64,000 nt of DNA from Streptomyces sp. D2-8 (GTDB lineage: Bacteria > Actinomycetota > Actinomycetes > Streptomycetales > Streptomycetaceae), in the NCBI RefSeq assembly GCF_023184515.1, contig NZ_JAAHBP010000022.1:1-64000 (forward strand), written 5' to 3'. The notes under the pieces are model-generated. The model had not been told where the DNA came from. It saw only the letters and a program-made list of their open reading frames with translations, and did no database searches. This document shows, piece by piece, positions 1-8,624 of the stretch (positions within the stretch are counted from its first letter, which is position 1; each line of letters opens with the position of its first letter). Both the position numbers and the translations under genes were made by a program.

Positions 1-375
1 GAGCTGTCGGCCTCGGACCTGCTGGGTGCCGTGTCGCACACCGGCACCACCCTCGACACCATCGGCTGCGTCGGTGTCGCGATCCTCGTGATCGTCGGCA
101 CGACGGCGGCGATCGACCGCCTGCCGCGCCTGCGCCGCCTGGCGAAACCGGTCATCGCCGTGGGCACCATGTCCCTGACCGCCTACGTAGGCCACTTCCT
201 CGCCCAGTCCGCGTGGCCCGCCTCCGGCGCCGGCACCACGACGTCCTGGGTGCCCGTGCTCACGTACATCCTGACAGCGATCGTGTTCGCCACGATCTGG
301 TCCCGCTTCTTCCGCCGCGGCCCCCTGGAGTACCTCCTCAACACCGCCACCAAACCCGCCAAATACATCCGGTGA
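1..375 (+). CDS. DUF418-type membrane protein, C-terminal part
   Basis: The reading frame is open from the first base, so the gene begins before the window and only about 124 C-terminal residues are present. They contain three hydrophobic segments and end in a basic tail (GPLEYLLNTATKPAKYIR), the ending typical of DUF418 and related heparan-glucosaminide-acetyltransferase-like membrane proteins of actinobacteria. The role of that family is not settled; it is thought to be a multi-pass transporter or acyltransferase-like protein. There is no same-strand neighbour close by, because the next gene starts about 500 bases downstream. The family call rests on the tail and hydrophobic pattern only. 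Confidence 0.7.
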   Translation, partial: ELSASDLLGAVSHTGTTLDTIGCVGVAILVIVGTTAAIDRLPRLRRLAKPVIAVGTMSLTAYVGHFLAQSAWPASGAGTTTSWVPVLTYILTAIVFATIWSRFFRRGPLEYLLNTATKPAKYIR

Positions 376-869
376 GGCCCGGTCGGGGTGGCTCGGCTTC
401 CCGTCCCATCCCGGCCTGCCCGGCGCCCACCGGCCGTCCATGGGCACGTGTGTGGGCAACTGGCGGGACATGTGTGGGCCTGGGCCAGCGCGGCCCGGGG
501 CAAGGGCTAGGCGGGTCAGGACAAGACTGCCACCGGCGCCGCCCTGATGCCCGAGTTCTACGGAGAGTAGTCAGCACCAAGTCAGCACGGGAGAGACGAA
601 CACGGGTGATGACGTGGGAATTTAGTCAGCACCGAACCAGCACGGGAGTCAGCACGCCCCCGTCAAATCATCCCCGACTACGCTTCCCGGACAGCACTAA
701 TTTCGCCGCTCTCCAAGCCCTTCAGTCGCCCCTCGACGAGCGGGCATGGTGGTCCGATGCATAGCCGCGTCCCGAACTATGTTGGCCCACCACATGTGCG
801 CCTGACCTGCGCCTTTCTACCGTGTGCCGATACCTACCCGTCCCCACCGCACACGAGGAAGTGGCGCCC
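376..869. other. Long intergenic region, no convincing gene
   Basis: About 494 bases lie between the DUF418-type gene and the transporter. Short frames on both strands have poor codon bias and no credible start. The notable content is a repeated GTCAGCAC motif between about 570 and 656 (listed separately). The stretch from 650 to 860 is less GC-rich than its surroundings and probably holds the transporter promoter, although I could not pick a confident -35/-10 pair. Confidence 0.6.
569..656. repeat. Imperfect 24-25 bp direct repeat built on GTCAGCAC
   Basis: Copy one (569-592) and copy two (624-648) both read AGTCAGCACC, a short spacer, then a second CAGCACGGGA. A further half copy (AGTCAGCACG) follows at 647-656. 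In all, four perfect AGTCAGCAC cores and one degenerate core fall within 90 bases. It could be a clustered operator, an attachment-site remnant or a decayed coding repeat. Confidence 0.6.
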
Positions 870-2261
870 ATGGCCTCCGCATCCACCGCTCCCCCACCCC
901 CCGCCAGCCTCAAGCGCATCGTCACCGCCAGCCTCATCGGCACCACCATCGAGTGGTACGACTTCTTCCTCTACGGCTCCGCCGCCGCGCTCGTGTTCAA
1001 CAAGCTGTTCTTCCCGGACTCCGACCCGCTCGTCGGCACCCTGCTGTCGTTCCTGACGTACGCGGTCGGGTTCGCCGCCCGGCCGCTGGGCGCGCTGGTC
1101 TTCGGGCACTACGGCGACCGGCTCGGGCGCAAGAAGCTGCTGGTGCTGAGTCTGCTGCTGATGGGCGGGGCGACCTTCGCGATCGGGCTGCTGCCGACGC
1201 ACGCGTCCATCGGGACGGCCGCGCCGGTGCTGCTCACCGTGCTGCGGCTGATCCAGGGGTTCGCGCTGGGCGGTGAGTGGGGCGGTGCCGTGCTGCTGGT
1301 GTCGGAGCACGGGGACGCGCGGCGGCGCGGGTTCTGGGCGTCGTGGCCGCAGACCGGCGCGCCGGCGGGGCAGCTTCTCGCCACCGGTGTGCTGTCCCTG
1401 CTCACGGCCCTGCTGTCGGACGCCGCGTTCGGCAGCTGGGGCTGGCGGGTGCCGTTCCTGCTCTCGGGTGTGCTGGTGATCGTCGGTTTGTGGATTCGTC
1501 TGTCTGTCGATGAATCGCCGGTCTTCAAACAGGCGTTGGAGCAGGCCGAGGCCCGCAAGGCGGACTCCGCGGCGGCGGCCGAGAAGCTGCCGCTCGTCTC
1601 GGTGCTGCGGCACCACTGGCGTGACGTCCTGGTCGCGATGGGGGCCCGCATGGCGGAGAACATCAGCTACTACGTGATCACCGCGTTCATCCTCGTCTAC
1701 GCCACCACCTCGGCCGGCGTCTCCAAGCAGACCGCGCTCAACTCGGTGCTGATCGCCTCGGCCGTGCACTTCGCGGTCATCCCGGCGTGGGGCGCCCTGT
1801 CCGACCGGATCGGCCGCCGGCCCGTGTATCTGACGGGTGCGGTCGGGGTCGCGCTGTGGATGTTCCCGTTCTTCTCGCTGATCGACACCGGCGGCTTCGG
1901 CAACCTGATCCTCGCCGTCACCGTCGGGCTGGTCCTGCACGGGGCGATGTACGCACCCCAGGCCGCGTTCTTCTCGGAGATGTTCGCGACGCGGATGCGT
2001 TACTCCGGTGCGTCGATCGGCGCCCAGACCGCCTCGGTCGCGGCGGGCGCGCCCGCGCCGCTGATCGCCACCGCGCTGCTGGCCGACTACGGCAGCTCCA
2101 CGCCGATCGCCCTGTACGTCATCGCCGCCGCCGTACTCACGGTCATCGCGGTGGGGGCGGCCAAGGAGACGCGCCACCGGGACCTGGCCGACATCGCACT
2201 TCCCACCGGCCAAGAAGCGGACCGGGCGCCCGCCGCCGCGGAGGACGCCCGCACCGCCTGA
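870..2261 (+). CDS. MHS-family MFS transporter (metabolite:H+ symporter)
   Basis: This is a predicted 463-residue inner-membrane symporter of the metabolite:H+ symporter branch of the major facilitator superfamily (ShiA/ProP/YhjE-like), which imports small organic acids with protons. The N-terminal GTTIEWYDFFLYG motif, the loop 2-3 signature GHYGDRLGRKKLL, the GGEWGGAVLLVSEH segment in TM4-5 and about twelve hydrophobic helices are all visible. I place the start at ATG 870, after GAGGAAG at 854-860, rather than at an upstream in-frame codon at 822. It converges on a GAF/PucR regulator next to a 3-hydroxybutyrate dehydrogenase, so a short hydroxy acid or ketone body is a reasonable but untested substrate. 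Confidence 0.88.
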   Translation: MASASTAPPPPASLKRIVTASLIGTTIEWYDFFLYGSAAALVFNKLFFPDSDPLVGTLLSFLTYAVGFAARPLGALVFGHYGDRLGRKKLLVLSLLLMGGATFAIGLLPTHASIGTAAPVLLTVLRLIQGFALGGEWGGAVLLVSEHGDARRRGFWASWPQTGAPAGQLLATGVLSLLTALLSDAAFGSWGWRVPFLLSGVLVIVGLWIRLSVDESPVFKQALEQAEARKADSAAAAEKLPLVSVLRHHWRDVLVAMGARMAENISYYVITAFILVYATTSAGVSKQTALNSVLIASAVHFAVIPAWGALSDRIGRRPVYLTGAVGVALWMFPFFSLIDTGGFGNLILAVTVGLVLHGAMYAPQAAFFSEMFATRMRYSGASIGAQTASVAAGAPAPLIATALLADYGSSTPIALYVIAAAVLTVIAVGAAKETRHRDLADIALPTGQEADRAPAAAEDARTA

Positions 2262-2283
2262 CCCGTCAGGACCCGTGACCTCC

Positions 2284-2313
2284 GACCCCCGTACGTGCGT
2301 GCGTACGGGGGTC
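2284..2313. terminator. Bidirectional hairpin between convergent genes
   Basis: GACCCCCGTACG (2284-2295) pairs perfectly with CGTACGGGGGTC (2302-2313) around a 6-base loop. It sits between the stop codons of the convergent transporter and regulator genes and overlaps the regulator stop, as expected for a shared terminator. Confidence 0.75.
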
Positions 2314-4234
2314 AGCGCTGTACCGGCTCCGACAACTGGTGCAGTCGCAGCGCGAGTTGGATCTCCAGGGCCCGGGCCGGGCTCTGCCAGTCATCGCCCA
2401 GGAGGCGGCCGACGCGCTCCAGTCGCTGGGCGACCGTGTTCACATGGACGTGCAGTTCGTCCTTGGTGCGGGCGGGGCTCATGCCGCAGGCGAAGTACGC
2501 GTCGAGGGTGCGCAGCAGGTCGGTGCCGCGTCGCCGGTCGTAGGCGATGACCTGGCCGATGGTGCGGTCGACGAAGCCCGGGATGTCCCGGTCGCCGGCC
2601 AGGAGCAGGCCCAGGAAGCCGAAATCCTCGGCGGCGGCCCCGTCCCCGGAACGTCCGAGGACGCGCAGGGCTTCGAGGCAGCGGCGGGCCTCCGCATAGG
2701 CCGTGGCCACGGCCTCGGGGCGGGTGGCGAGGTCCTCGGCGGGTGCGGAAGCGCCGACCGTGACCGGTGCGTGGACCGCTGTACCCAGGTGCCGGGCGGC
2801 GCGGCGGGCCAGGCCGGTCGCGGTGTCGCCGGGGCCGAGGGGCAGCAGCAGGACGGTACCCCCGTCGCGCGCGGCGGCCAGGCCGTGCCGGTTCGCGGCC
2901 AGGTGGGACGCCGCCGCTGCCAGGCGTCTGCGGGCGTCCGCCTCCTGGTCGGCGTCGGCGGCGCCGCCCTCCAGCCGCGCGGCCAGCACCACATGGAGCG
3001 CGTCGAGGTCGGCGCGGAGCCGGACCGCGCGCTCCCGCAGCAGGCGCGGGTCGCGGTCACGGGCGTCGAGCAGGTCGTCCAGCAGCTCACCGCGCACGCG
3101 CTGTTCGGCCTCGGCGGCGGATCTGCGAGCCAGGAGCAGCAGGGAGGTGACCATGGCGGCACGCTCCAGGGTGCGCTGGTCGACGGGGTCGAGCCCCGGG
3201 TGCCCCCGCAGCACCAGTGCGCCGAGCAGTTCGCCGCCGGCGGCGACGGCGGCGATCCAGTCGTCCTGGTGCAGCACCGCGTGCCCCTCCGCGCCGGACT
3301 TCTCCAGGGCGCCGGCGGGCGCGGCGGCGGTCTCGGCGAACTCCACCGTGCCGTCGAGGATCTCGGAGACCGCCGCGGCCACGTCGTGCACCCCGCCGCC
3401 GCGCAGGACGAGTTGGGCGAGCCGGTCGTGCACGTCGGAGGCGCGCTCGATGACGCCGCTGCGGTCTCGGATGATCTCGTTCGCCCGCTCCAGGCCGGCG
3501 AGAGCCGACCGGGTCTCGGCGAGCAGGTTGGCGGTGTCGATGGCGGCCGCGGCGAGGGCGGCGAAGGAGCCGAGCAGGGCGATCTGCTCCCGCTCGAAGA
3601 CCCGGGCCCGGCGGTCCGCGGCGAACAGCACGCCGATGACGTGATGCCCGAGCGTCAGCGGCACGCCGAGAATGGCCACCAGCCCCTCGTCCCGCACGCC
3701 CGCGTCGATGGTGAGGGTGTGCTGGAAACGGTCGTCCTTGAAGTAGTCGTCGGTGACATAGGGGCGTGCGGTCTGTGCGACGAGACCGCCGAGCCCCTCT
3801 CCCATGCCGAGCCGCAGCTGCTGGAACCGGGCCGCGACCGAGCCCTCGGTGACCCGCATGTAGGTGTCGCCGCGCTCCGTGTCGTTCAGGCTGAGGTAGG
3901 CGACGTCCGTGCCCAGCAGTGAGCGGGCGCGCTGCACGATCGCCTGGAGGACGGCGTCGAGGTCGCGCAGCCCGGCGAGGTCGTGGGCGGTCTCGAACAG
4001 CGCGGACAGCTCGGCCTCGCGCCGCCGTCGTCCCTCCAGCTCGGCGCGCACGCGCAGGGCGAGCGGCTTGGCCTGCCGGAGCGCGGCGATCCACTCCGCC
4101 GAGCGCCCTTCGGCACGCGCGAGCAGCTCCGGCTGCTCATAGGCGTCGGCCGACGCGCCCCGGGCCAGCAGCTCGAGGAACGGCATTTCGGCGGACTGCA
4201 CGTGATCGCTGGACATGCTCACAGGATTCACCAT
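2312..4234 (-). CDS. GAF domain / PucR-type HTH transcriptional regulator
   Basis: This is a 640-residue cytoplasmic regulator. An N-terminal GAF domain (about residues 85-235, with LRDLDAVLQAIVQRARSLLG and DDRFQHTLTIDAGV) would sense a small ligand. A CdaR/GGDEF-like middle region follows, and the last 60 residues form the PucR-family helix-turn-helix (DELHVHVNTVAQRLERVGRLLG). The family usually activates catabolic operons. The start is uncertain: ATG 4234 gives 640 residues, and an in-frame ATG at 4216 is equally possible because neither has a strong ribosome binding site. It lies 58 bases downstream of the 3-hydroxybutyrate dehydrogenase gene on the same strand and converges on the MHS transporter, so it probably controls that pathway (inference). 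Confidence 0.85.
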   Translation of the reverse strand: MVNPVSMSSDHVQSAEMPFLELLARGASADAYEQPELLARAEGRSAEWIAALRQAKPLALRVRAELEGRRRREAELSALFETAHDLAGLRDLDAVLQAIVQRARSLLGTDVAYLSLNDTERGDTYMRVTEGSVAARFQQLRLGMGEGLGGLVAQTARPYVTDDYFKDDRFQHTLTIDAGVRDEGLVAILGVPLTLGHHVIGVLFAADRRARVFEREQIALLGSFAALAAAAIDTANLLAETRSALAGLERANEIIRDRSGVIERASDVHDRLAQLVLRGGGVHDVAAAVSEILDGTVEFAETAAAPAGALEKSGAEGHAVLHQDDWIAAVAAGGELLGALVLRGHPGLDPVDQRTLERAAMVTSLLLLARRSAAEAEQRVRGELLDDLLDARDRDPRLLRERAVRLRADLDALHVVLAARLEGGAADADQEADARRRLAAAASHLAANRHGLAAARDGGTVLLLPLGPGDTATGLARRAARHLGTAVHAPVTVGASAPAEDLATRPEAVATAYAEARRCLEALRVLGRSGDGAAAEDFGFLGLLLAGDRDIPGFVDRTIGQVIAYDRRRGTDLLRTLDAYFACGMSPARTKDELHVHVNTVAQRLERVGRLLGDDWQSPARALEIQLALRLHQLSEPVQR

Positions 4235-4292
4235 GACCGGGCCGTCCCGTCAGCCCTGTGGACAACTCTCCGGGCCGGACGGGACCGGCTGC

Positions 4293-5093
4293 TCAGTGGG
4301 CGGTCCAGCCGCCGTCGAGCACGAGCGAGGCACCGGTCACGAAGGACGCCTGCGGACTGCACAGATACGCCACCGCCTCGGCGACCTCCTCCGGTTCGAT
4401 GAGCCGCTTGACGGCGCTGTCCTGCAGCAGCACCTCGGACAGGACCCGCTCCTCGGGGATGCCGTGCGCCTGCGCCTGGTCGGCGAGCTGCTTCTCGACC
4501 AGTGGGGTGCGCACATAGGCGGGGTTCACACAGTTCGACGTGACACCGTGGGGCGCGCCTTCGAGGGCGGTGGTCTTGGACAGTCCCTCCAGGCCGTGTT
4601 TGGCGGCCACATAGGCCGACTTGTAGGCCGAGGCGCGCAGCCCGTGGACGGACGACACGTTCACGACGCGGCCCCACCCCTGCCCGTACATGTGGGGCAG
4701 GGCCCCGCGGATGAGCCGGAACGGTGCCTCCAGCATCACGGCGAGCACCGTGTGGAACACCTCGGGCGGGAACTCCTCGATGGGACGCACCAGTTGGATC
4801 CCGGCGTTGTTGACGAGGACGTCGGTGCCCGCGGCGGCGAGTTCGGCGGCGTCCAGGTCGGTGAGGTCGAGGACGTGTGGCTCCACCGTGCCGGCCAGGC
4901 CGCGTCCCTGGTCGGCCAGTGCGTCCAGGCCGGCGGCGTCCCGGTCGACGGCTCTCACCTTGGCCCCGGCGGCCGCGAGCCGCAGCGCGCAGGCGCGGCC
5001 GATGCCGCCGGCGGCGCCGGTGACGAGCGCGGTGCGGCCGCCCAGGTCGAGCGGGGAGGCGTGCGGGGCCGGGAGGGCACGGGGCGCGGTCAT
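4293..5093 (-). CDS. bdhA: 3-hydroxybutyrate dehydrogenase (SDR family)
   Basis: This 266-residue classical short-chain dehydrogenase is predicted to oxidise D-3-hydroxybutyrate to acetoacetate with NAD+. The nucleotide-binding TGAAGGIG (residues 25-32), NNAG (95-98), catalytic Ser148 and the YVAAK motif (Tyr161, Lys165) are all present. The segment around residues 180-235 (NCVNPAYVRTPLVEKQL, then a long alpha-helical insertion and QDSAVKRLIEPEEVA) is characteristic of the 3-hydroxybutyrate dehydrogenase subgroup rather than FabG. The ATG lies 54 bases from the end of the upstream Nudix gene. The regulator gene follows on the same strand, suggesting a dehydrogenase-regulator unit for use of ketone bodies or PHB-derived hydroxybutyrate. 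Confidence 0.85.
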   Translation of the reverse strand: MTAPRALPAPHASPLDLGGRTALVTGAAGGIGRACALRLAAAGAKVRAVDRDAAGLDALADQGRGLAGTVEPHVLDLTDLDAAELAAAGTDVLVNNAGIQLVRPIEEFPPEVFHTVLAVMLEAPFRLIRGALPHMYGQGWGRVVNVSSVHGLRASAYKSAYVAAKHGLEGLSKTTALEGAPHGVTSNCVNPAYVRTPLVEKQLADQAQAHGIPEERVLSEVLLQDSAVKRLIEPEEVAEAVAYLCSPQASFVTGASLVLDGGWTAH

Positions 5094-5147
5094 GGTTCGA
5101 CCCTAGGCAGCGCTCATGCCCCACCCCATGTGGTCACGCCCCATAGT

Positions 5148-5627
5148 TCAGCCGGAGGCAGTGGGGTCGAACCATGTGGGGGTGTCCGACAGGGCCTGCT
5201 TGATCCGGAGCAGCCCGAACTCGTTCAGCTCGGGCAGCGCGTCGATGTCGAACCAGGCCACGTCCAGCGACTCGTCGTCGTTGACCCGCGCCTCGCCGTC
5301 GACGGCCCGGCAGCGGAAAGTGATGTCCATGTACTGGCAGGTGTCGCCGTTCTCGTACGTGACGGGCTGCAGGGCCTGGACGAGGACGACCCGTTCGGCG
5401 ACGCAGCGCACGGCCGTCTCCTCGTAGACCTCCCGCACGGCGCAGGCCGCGGGCTGCTCCCCCGGGTCCGGGATGCCGCCGATCACGGACCACTGGCGGG
5501 TGTCGGCCCGGCGGTTGAGCAGCACCCTGCCCTCGTCGTCGAAGACGAGGGCGGTGACCCCGGGAAGCCAGAGCAGCTGATGACCGGCCGAGGCGCGCAG
5601 CGTGCGGATGAAGTCGGGAGTAGCCAT
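5148..5627 (-). CDS. Nudix hydrolase
   Basis: This 159-residue protein carries a Nudix box at about residues 50-73: G-x5-E-x7-REVYEE-x-A-V. The glutamates that bind the divalent metal are intact. The glycine that normally follows the EE pair is replaced by alanine (EETAV). The family hydrolyses nucleoside diphosphates linked to another group; nothing here fixes the substrate. Its start is ATG 5627, 68 bases from the end of lnt on the same strand, and the hydroxybutyrate dehydrogenase follows downstream. Confidence 0.85.
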   Translation of the reverse strand: MATPDFIRTLRASAGHQLLWLPGVTALVFDDEGRVLLNRRADTRQWSVIGGIPDPGEQPAACAVREVYEETAVRCVAERVVLVQALQPVTYENGDTCQYMDITFRCRAVDGEARVNDDESLDVAWFDIDALPELNEFGLLRIKQALSDTPTWFDPTASG

Positions 5628-5695
5628 GCCGCCGACCCTAACGGGCAGCTTCCGGCGTCCCGGCGCGTTTCAGGCGGCGTGCGACCGGCGTACGG

Positions 5696-7312
5696 CTACA
5701 CGTCACCGTCGCGTCGCCCGCGCAGCCCGGCGCCGACGGCCCAGCCGAGTCCGCCGGCCGCGACCAGCACGAGGGCGATCTCCGGCAGGATGCCGAGGCG
5801 GGTGGCGGGGGTCTGCGAGGACCGCAGCGGCACCTTCTGCACCAGCGAGTCGGCCACGAACATGCCGGTCTTCTGCGTGATCCTGCCGTCCGGCATGATG
5901 ATCGCGCTGACACCGCTGGTCACCGGTACCGTCACGGTCCGGCTGTGCTCGACCGCGCGCACGCGGGACATGGCGAGCTGCTGGTAGGTCATCTCGCTGC
6001 GGTCGAAGGTGGCGTTGTTGCTGGGCACGGAGATCATCTGGGCGCCGTCGGTGACCTCGGAACGCACGGTCCAGTCGAAGGCGGCCTCGTAGCAGGTGAC
6101 GAGGCCGACCTTGGCGCCGTCCATGGTGAACACGCCCGGCTCGGTGCCCCGGCTGAAGTCCTGGCGGACCATCGCCGTCCAGTTCCCGTTGATCGCGCCG
6201 ATGAACGAGCGCAGCGGCAGGTACTCGCCGAACGGCTGGATCTGGCGCTTGTCGTAGGTGTCGACGGGGCCCTTCGCCGGGTCCCACAGGATCTGCTCGT
6301 TGTACAGCTTGCCGTCCCGCTCGACGACGCCGCCGACCGAGATGGGCACGCCGATGGCCCTGGCCGCCGAGTCGATGACGGCGCGGGCGTCGGGGTTGGC
6401 GAAGGGGTCGATGTCGGAGGAGTTCTCCGGCCACAGCACGAAGTCGGGCCGCGCGACCTTGCCGGCCTTGACCTCGGCGGCCAGGCGGTGCGTCTCGCGC
6501 GCGTGGTAGTCGAGCACGGCCCGCCGCTGGGAGTTGAAATCGAGCCCGGCGCGGGGCACGTTGCCCTGGATCACCGCGACGGTGGCACTGCCGTCCTCGG
6601 CCGTGTCGCCGACCAGCGTCCGGGCCGCTGCGGCGCCCACGACCGGGACGGCCAGGCTCAGCAGACCCACGGCGGCCGCGGCGCGCCGCACCTCACCGGT
6701 CCGCCGCCGCTGCACGGCCAGCCGGACGACTTCGTACAGTCCGAAGCCGCACAGCACGACCGCGAAGCCGAGCACCGGGGTGCCGCCCACCGCGGCGAGC
6801 GGCAGGAACACACCGTCCGCCTGGCCGAACGCGATCTTTCCCCAAGGGAAGCCGCTGAAGGGCGCACGCGCGCGTGCCGCCTCGCCGGCGATCCACACGG
6901 CGGCCGCCCACACCGGCCACCCGGGCAGCTTCGACACGGCCGCGACACCGGCGCCGACCAGGGCGACGAAGAGAGCCTCGATCGCCACCAGGGCGAGCCA
7001 GGGGCCCGGCCCGACCTCCACTCCGGTCCACACCAGCAGCGGCAGCAGGAAGCCGAGGCCGAAGAGGTAGCCGAGGCCGAGTGCCGCCTTCCAGCCGCGG
7101 CCGCGCAGCACCCAGCCGAAGACGGCGAAGGCCGGCAGAGCCAGCCACCACAGGGTGCGGGGCGGGAAGGAGACATAGAGGAGCAGGCCGGAGAGCGCGG
7201 CTGCGGCGGCCGGAACGAGACGTACGAGCCGCCGGGCCCACGTCCGCGCCCCGGGCGCGGTCCGCGGCTCCAGCTGGTCCGACTCGCCGACGGAGGTTGC
7301 GGTGACGGTCAC
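5696..7312 (-). CDS. lnt: Apolipoprotein N-acyltransferase
   Basis: This 538-residue polytopic membrane enzyme adds the third acyl chain to the N-terminal cysteine of lipoproteins. The N-terminal half (about residues 30-230) has six or more hydrophobic segments. The C-terminal half is the nitrilase/CN-hydrolase domain starting at AVIQGNVPRAG (247-257). The family catalytic triad is visible as Glu296 (WPENSS), Lys355 (YDKRQIQPFGEYLPL) and Cys407 (TCYEAAF). A final transmembrane segment near residue 510 is followed by an arginine-rich tail. Length and domain order match the family. Some streptomycetes carry two lnt paralogues, and which one this is cannot be told from the window. Confidence 0.93.
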   Translation of the reverse strand: MTVTATSVGESDQLEPRTAPGARTWARRLVRLVPAAAAALSGLLLYVSFPPRTLWWLALPAFAVFGWVLRGRGWKAALGLGYLFGLGFLLPLLVWTGVEVGPGPWLALVAIEALFVALVGAGVAAVSKLPGWPVWAAAVWIAGEAARARAPFSGFPWGKIAFGQADGVFLPLAAVGGTPVLGFAVVLCGFGLYEVVRLAVQRRRTGEVRRAAAAVGLLSLAVPVVGAAAARTLVGDTAEDGSATVAVIQGNVPRAGLDFNSQRRAVLDYHARETHRLAAEVKAGKVARPDFVLWPENSSDIDPFANPDARAVIDSAARAIGVPISVGGVVERDGKLYNEQILWDPAKGPVDTYDKRQIQPFGEYLPLRSFIGAINGNWTAMVRQDFSRGTEPGVFTMDGAKVGLVTCYEAAFDWTVRSEVTDGAQMISVPSNNATFDRSEMTYQQLAMSRVRAVEHSRTVTVPVTSGVSAIIMPDGRITQKTGMFVADSLVQKVPLRSSQTPATRLGILPEIALVLVAAGGLGWAVGAGLRGRRDGDV

Positions 7313-7526
7313 TCCCGGAGTGTAAGGCGCGTGACCTTGGGGCCGACAGCGCGGTACGCGTGGCGGACTCCCGGTTCATTTCGTCACGACACATCCCCAA
7401 ACCGTGCACCAGCCGTTACGGTGTGCCAAGCCTCAGACGTACGGCCGGTGGCGGCCCAGCGGCCGGGGCCATCAGAAGTCGGGGGCGAGGGTGCGCCGGG
7501 GGGCGGGCGGGGTGGGTTCCAGCGGG

Positions 7527-8600
7527 ATGACGTCTGCGTCCGGGTCGAATGCGGACGGCGAGAGACGAATCGTTTCTGACGCGGCGGGTGTCGTCGTGCT
7601 GGGCGCTTGCGCCGCCTGGTCCCTGATCACGGCGGCCGCGCACGACGGCCGGCCCGAGGGAGTGCTCCTGGCGGTGCTGGCCGTGGCCGCCGGGTACGCC
7701 GCCGGGCGGATCAGCGGGGCGCTGCTGCCGGTCGGCGCGCCCCTCGCCGGGGCACTGGCCGGCATCGCGCTGACGGTGGCCGTTCCGCACCTCGCTCCGG
7801 GTCCGCAGATCGCCGTACCCCTGGGGCATGCCGGGGCCACCGCCGCCGTACTGACGCTGTCGGCCGGTGCCGCGTGCTGTGCGGCCTGGGCCGCGCCCGC
7901 GCCGGCCGTCCGGTTCGCCCTGCGCCTGCTCGCCGCCGGCATCGCGGTGCTGGCGGCCGCGCTCGGCTCGACCAGCGGCTTCGTGACCTGTCTCGCGGTG
8001 CTGGTGAGCTCGCTGGCCGCCGGCCGCACCCGTCACCGCGGCGCCGGGATGGCCGTACTGGCCGCGGTCGCCGCCCTGGTGACCGGTCTGATCTGGGCGG
8101 TCGCCGCGCGGGCCGTACCGGACGGGCTCGTGGCCGCTCTGGAGGGGCGGCTGACGCCGCACCGCGTGCGGCTGTGGCGGGACGCCTGGCATCTGCTGGG
8201 AGACGACGCCGCGCTGGGGGCCGGGCCGGGCCGCTTCGGGGAGCTGAGCACGACGTCGGCCCAGTCACTGCTGTCCGACGGCAAGCCTCACTCGGCGCCC
8301 CTGCAGCAGGCGGCGGAACAGGGGATCGTCGGCGTGGTCCTGCTGGCGGCGGCGTTCGGCTGGGTCCTGTACGCGCTGTGGCGCGGCCCGCGCCCGACCC
8401 CGGTGGCGCTCACGGCGGGCGCGGCCCTGACGGCGCTCGCCGCCATCGCCGCGATCGGAAACGCGCTGAGCTTCACGGCGGTGTCGGTGGGAGCGGGTCT
8501 GCTGGCGGGCATGGCCACGGCGCGCCCCCTGGCCGACGAATCGGCGAGCCGCGCTCCGGAAGCGCAGGCGCGCGGCGCGGGACGCACTCCTGCGTGGTGA
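7527..8600 (+). CDS. O-antigen ligase-like polytopic membrane protein
   Basis: This protein of about 357 residues has roughly nine hydrophobic segments. Its conserved block near residues 215-275 (RVRLWRDAWHLLG, GAGPGRFG, HSAPLQQAAEQG) is the signature of the O-antigen ligase/polymerase (Wzy_C) superfamily, which transfers lipid-linked glycans outside the membrane. The start is uncertain. An in-frame GTG at 7404 would add 41 low-complexity residues, but neither codon has a clear ribosome binding site, and I prefer ATG 7527 because the upstream residues look non-coding. It runs divergently from lnt. The acceptor is unknown, and no glycan biosynthesis cluster is adjacent. Confidence 0.7.
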   Translation: MTSASGSNADGERRIVSDAAGVVVLGACAAWSLITAAAHDGRPEGVLLAVLAVAAGYAAGRISGALLPVGAPLAGALAGIALTVAVPHLAPGPQIAVPLGHAGATAAVLTLSAGAACCAAWAAPAPAVRFALRLLAAGIAVLAAALGSTSGFVTCLAVLVSSLAAGRTRHRGAGMAVLAAVAALVTGLIWAVAARAVPDGLVAALEGRLTPHRVRLWRDAWHLLGDDAALGAGPGRFGELSTTSAQSLLSDGKPHSAPLQQAAEQGIVGVVLLAAAFGWVLYALWRGPRPTPVALTAGAALTALAAIAAIGNALSFTAVSVGAGLLAGMATARPLADESASRAPEAQARGAGRTPAW

Positions 8601-8624
8601 GCGGTGACGCGAGGACCCGGCGGA

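Noticed and set aside
376..869. Integrated-element attachment site
   Set aside because: No tRNA, integrase or second copy is visible, so the repeats alone do not support it.
2339..3922. Long plus-strand open frame
   Set aside because: It is the antisense shadow of the GAF/PucR regulator. Its composition is repetitive and lacks any domain, whereas the minus strand encodes clear GAF and HTH motifs.
4215..7579. Long plus-strand open frames opposite bdhA, the Nudix gene and lnt
   Set aside because: High GC leaves antisense frames open; catalytic motifs are all on the minus strand.
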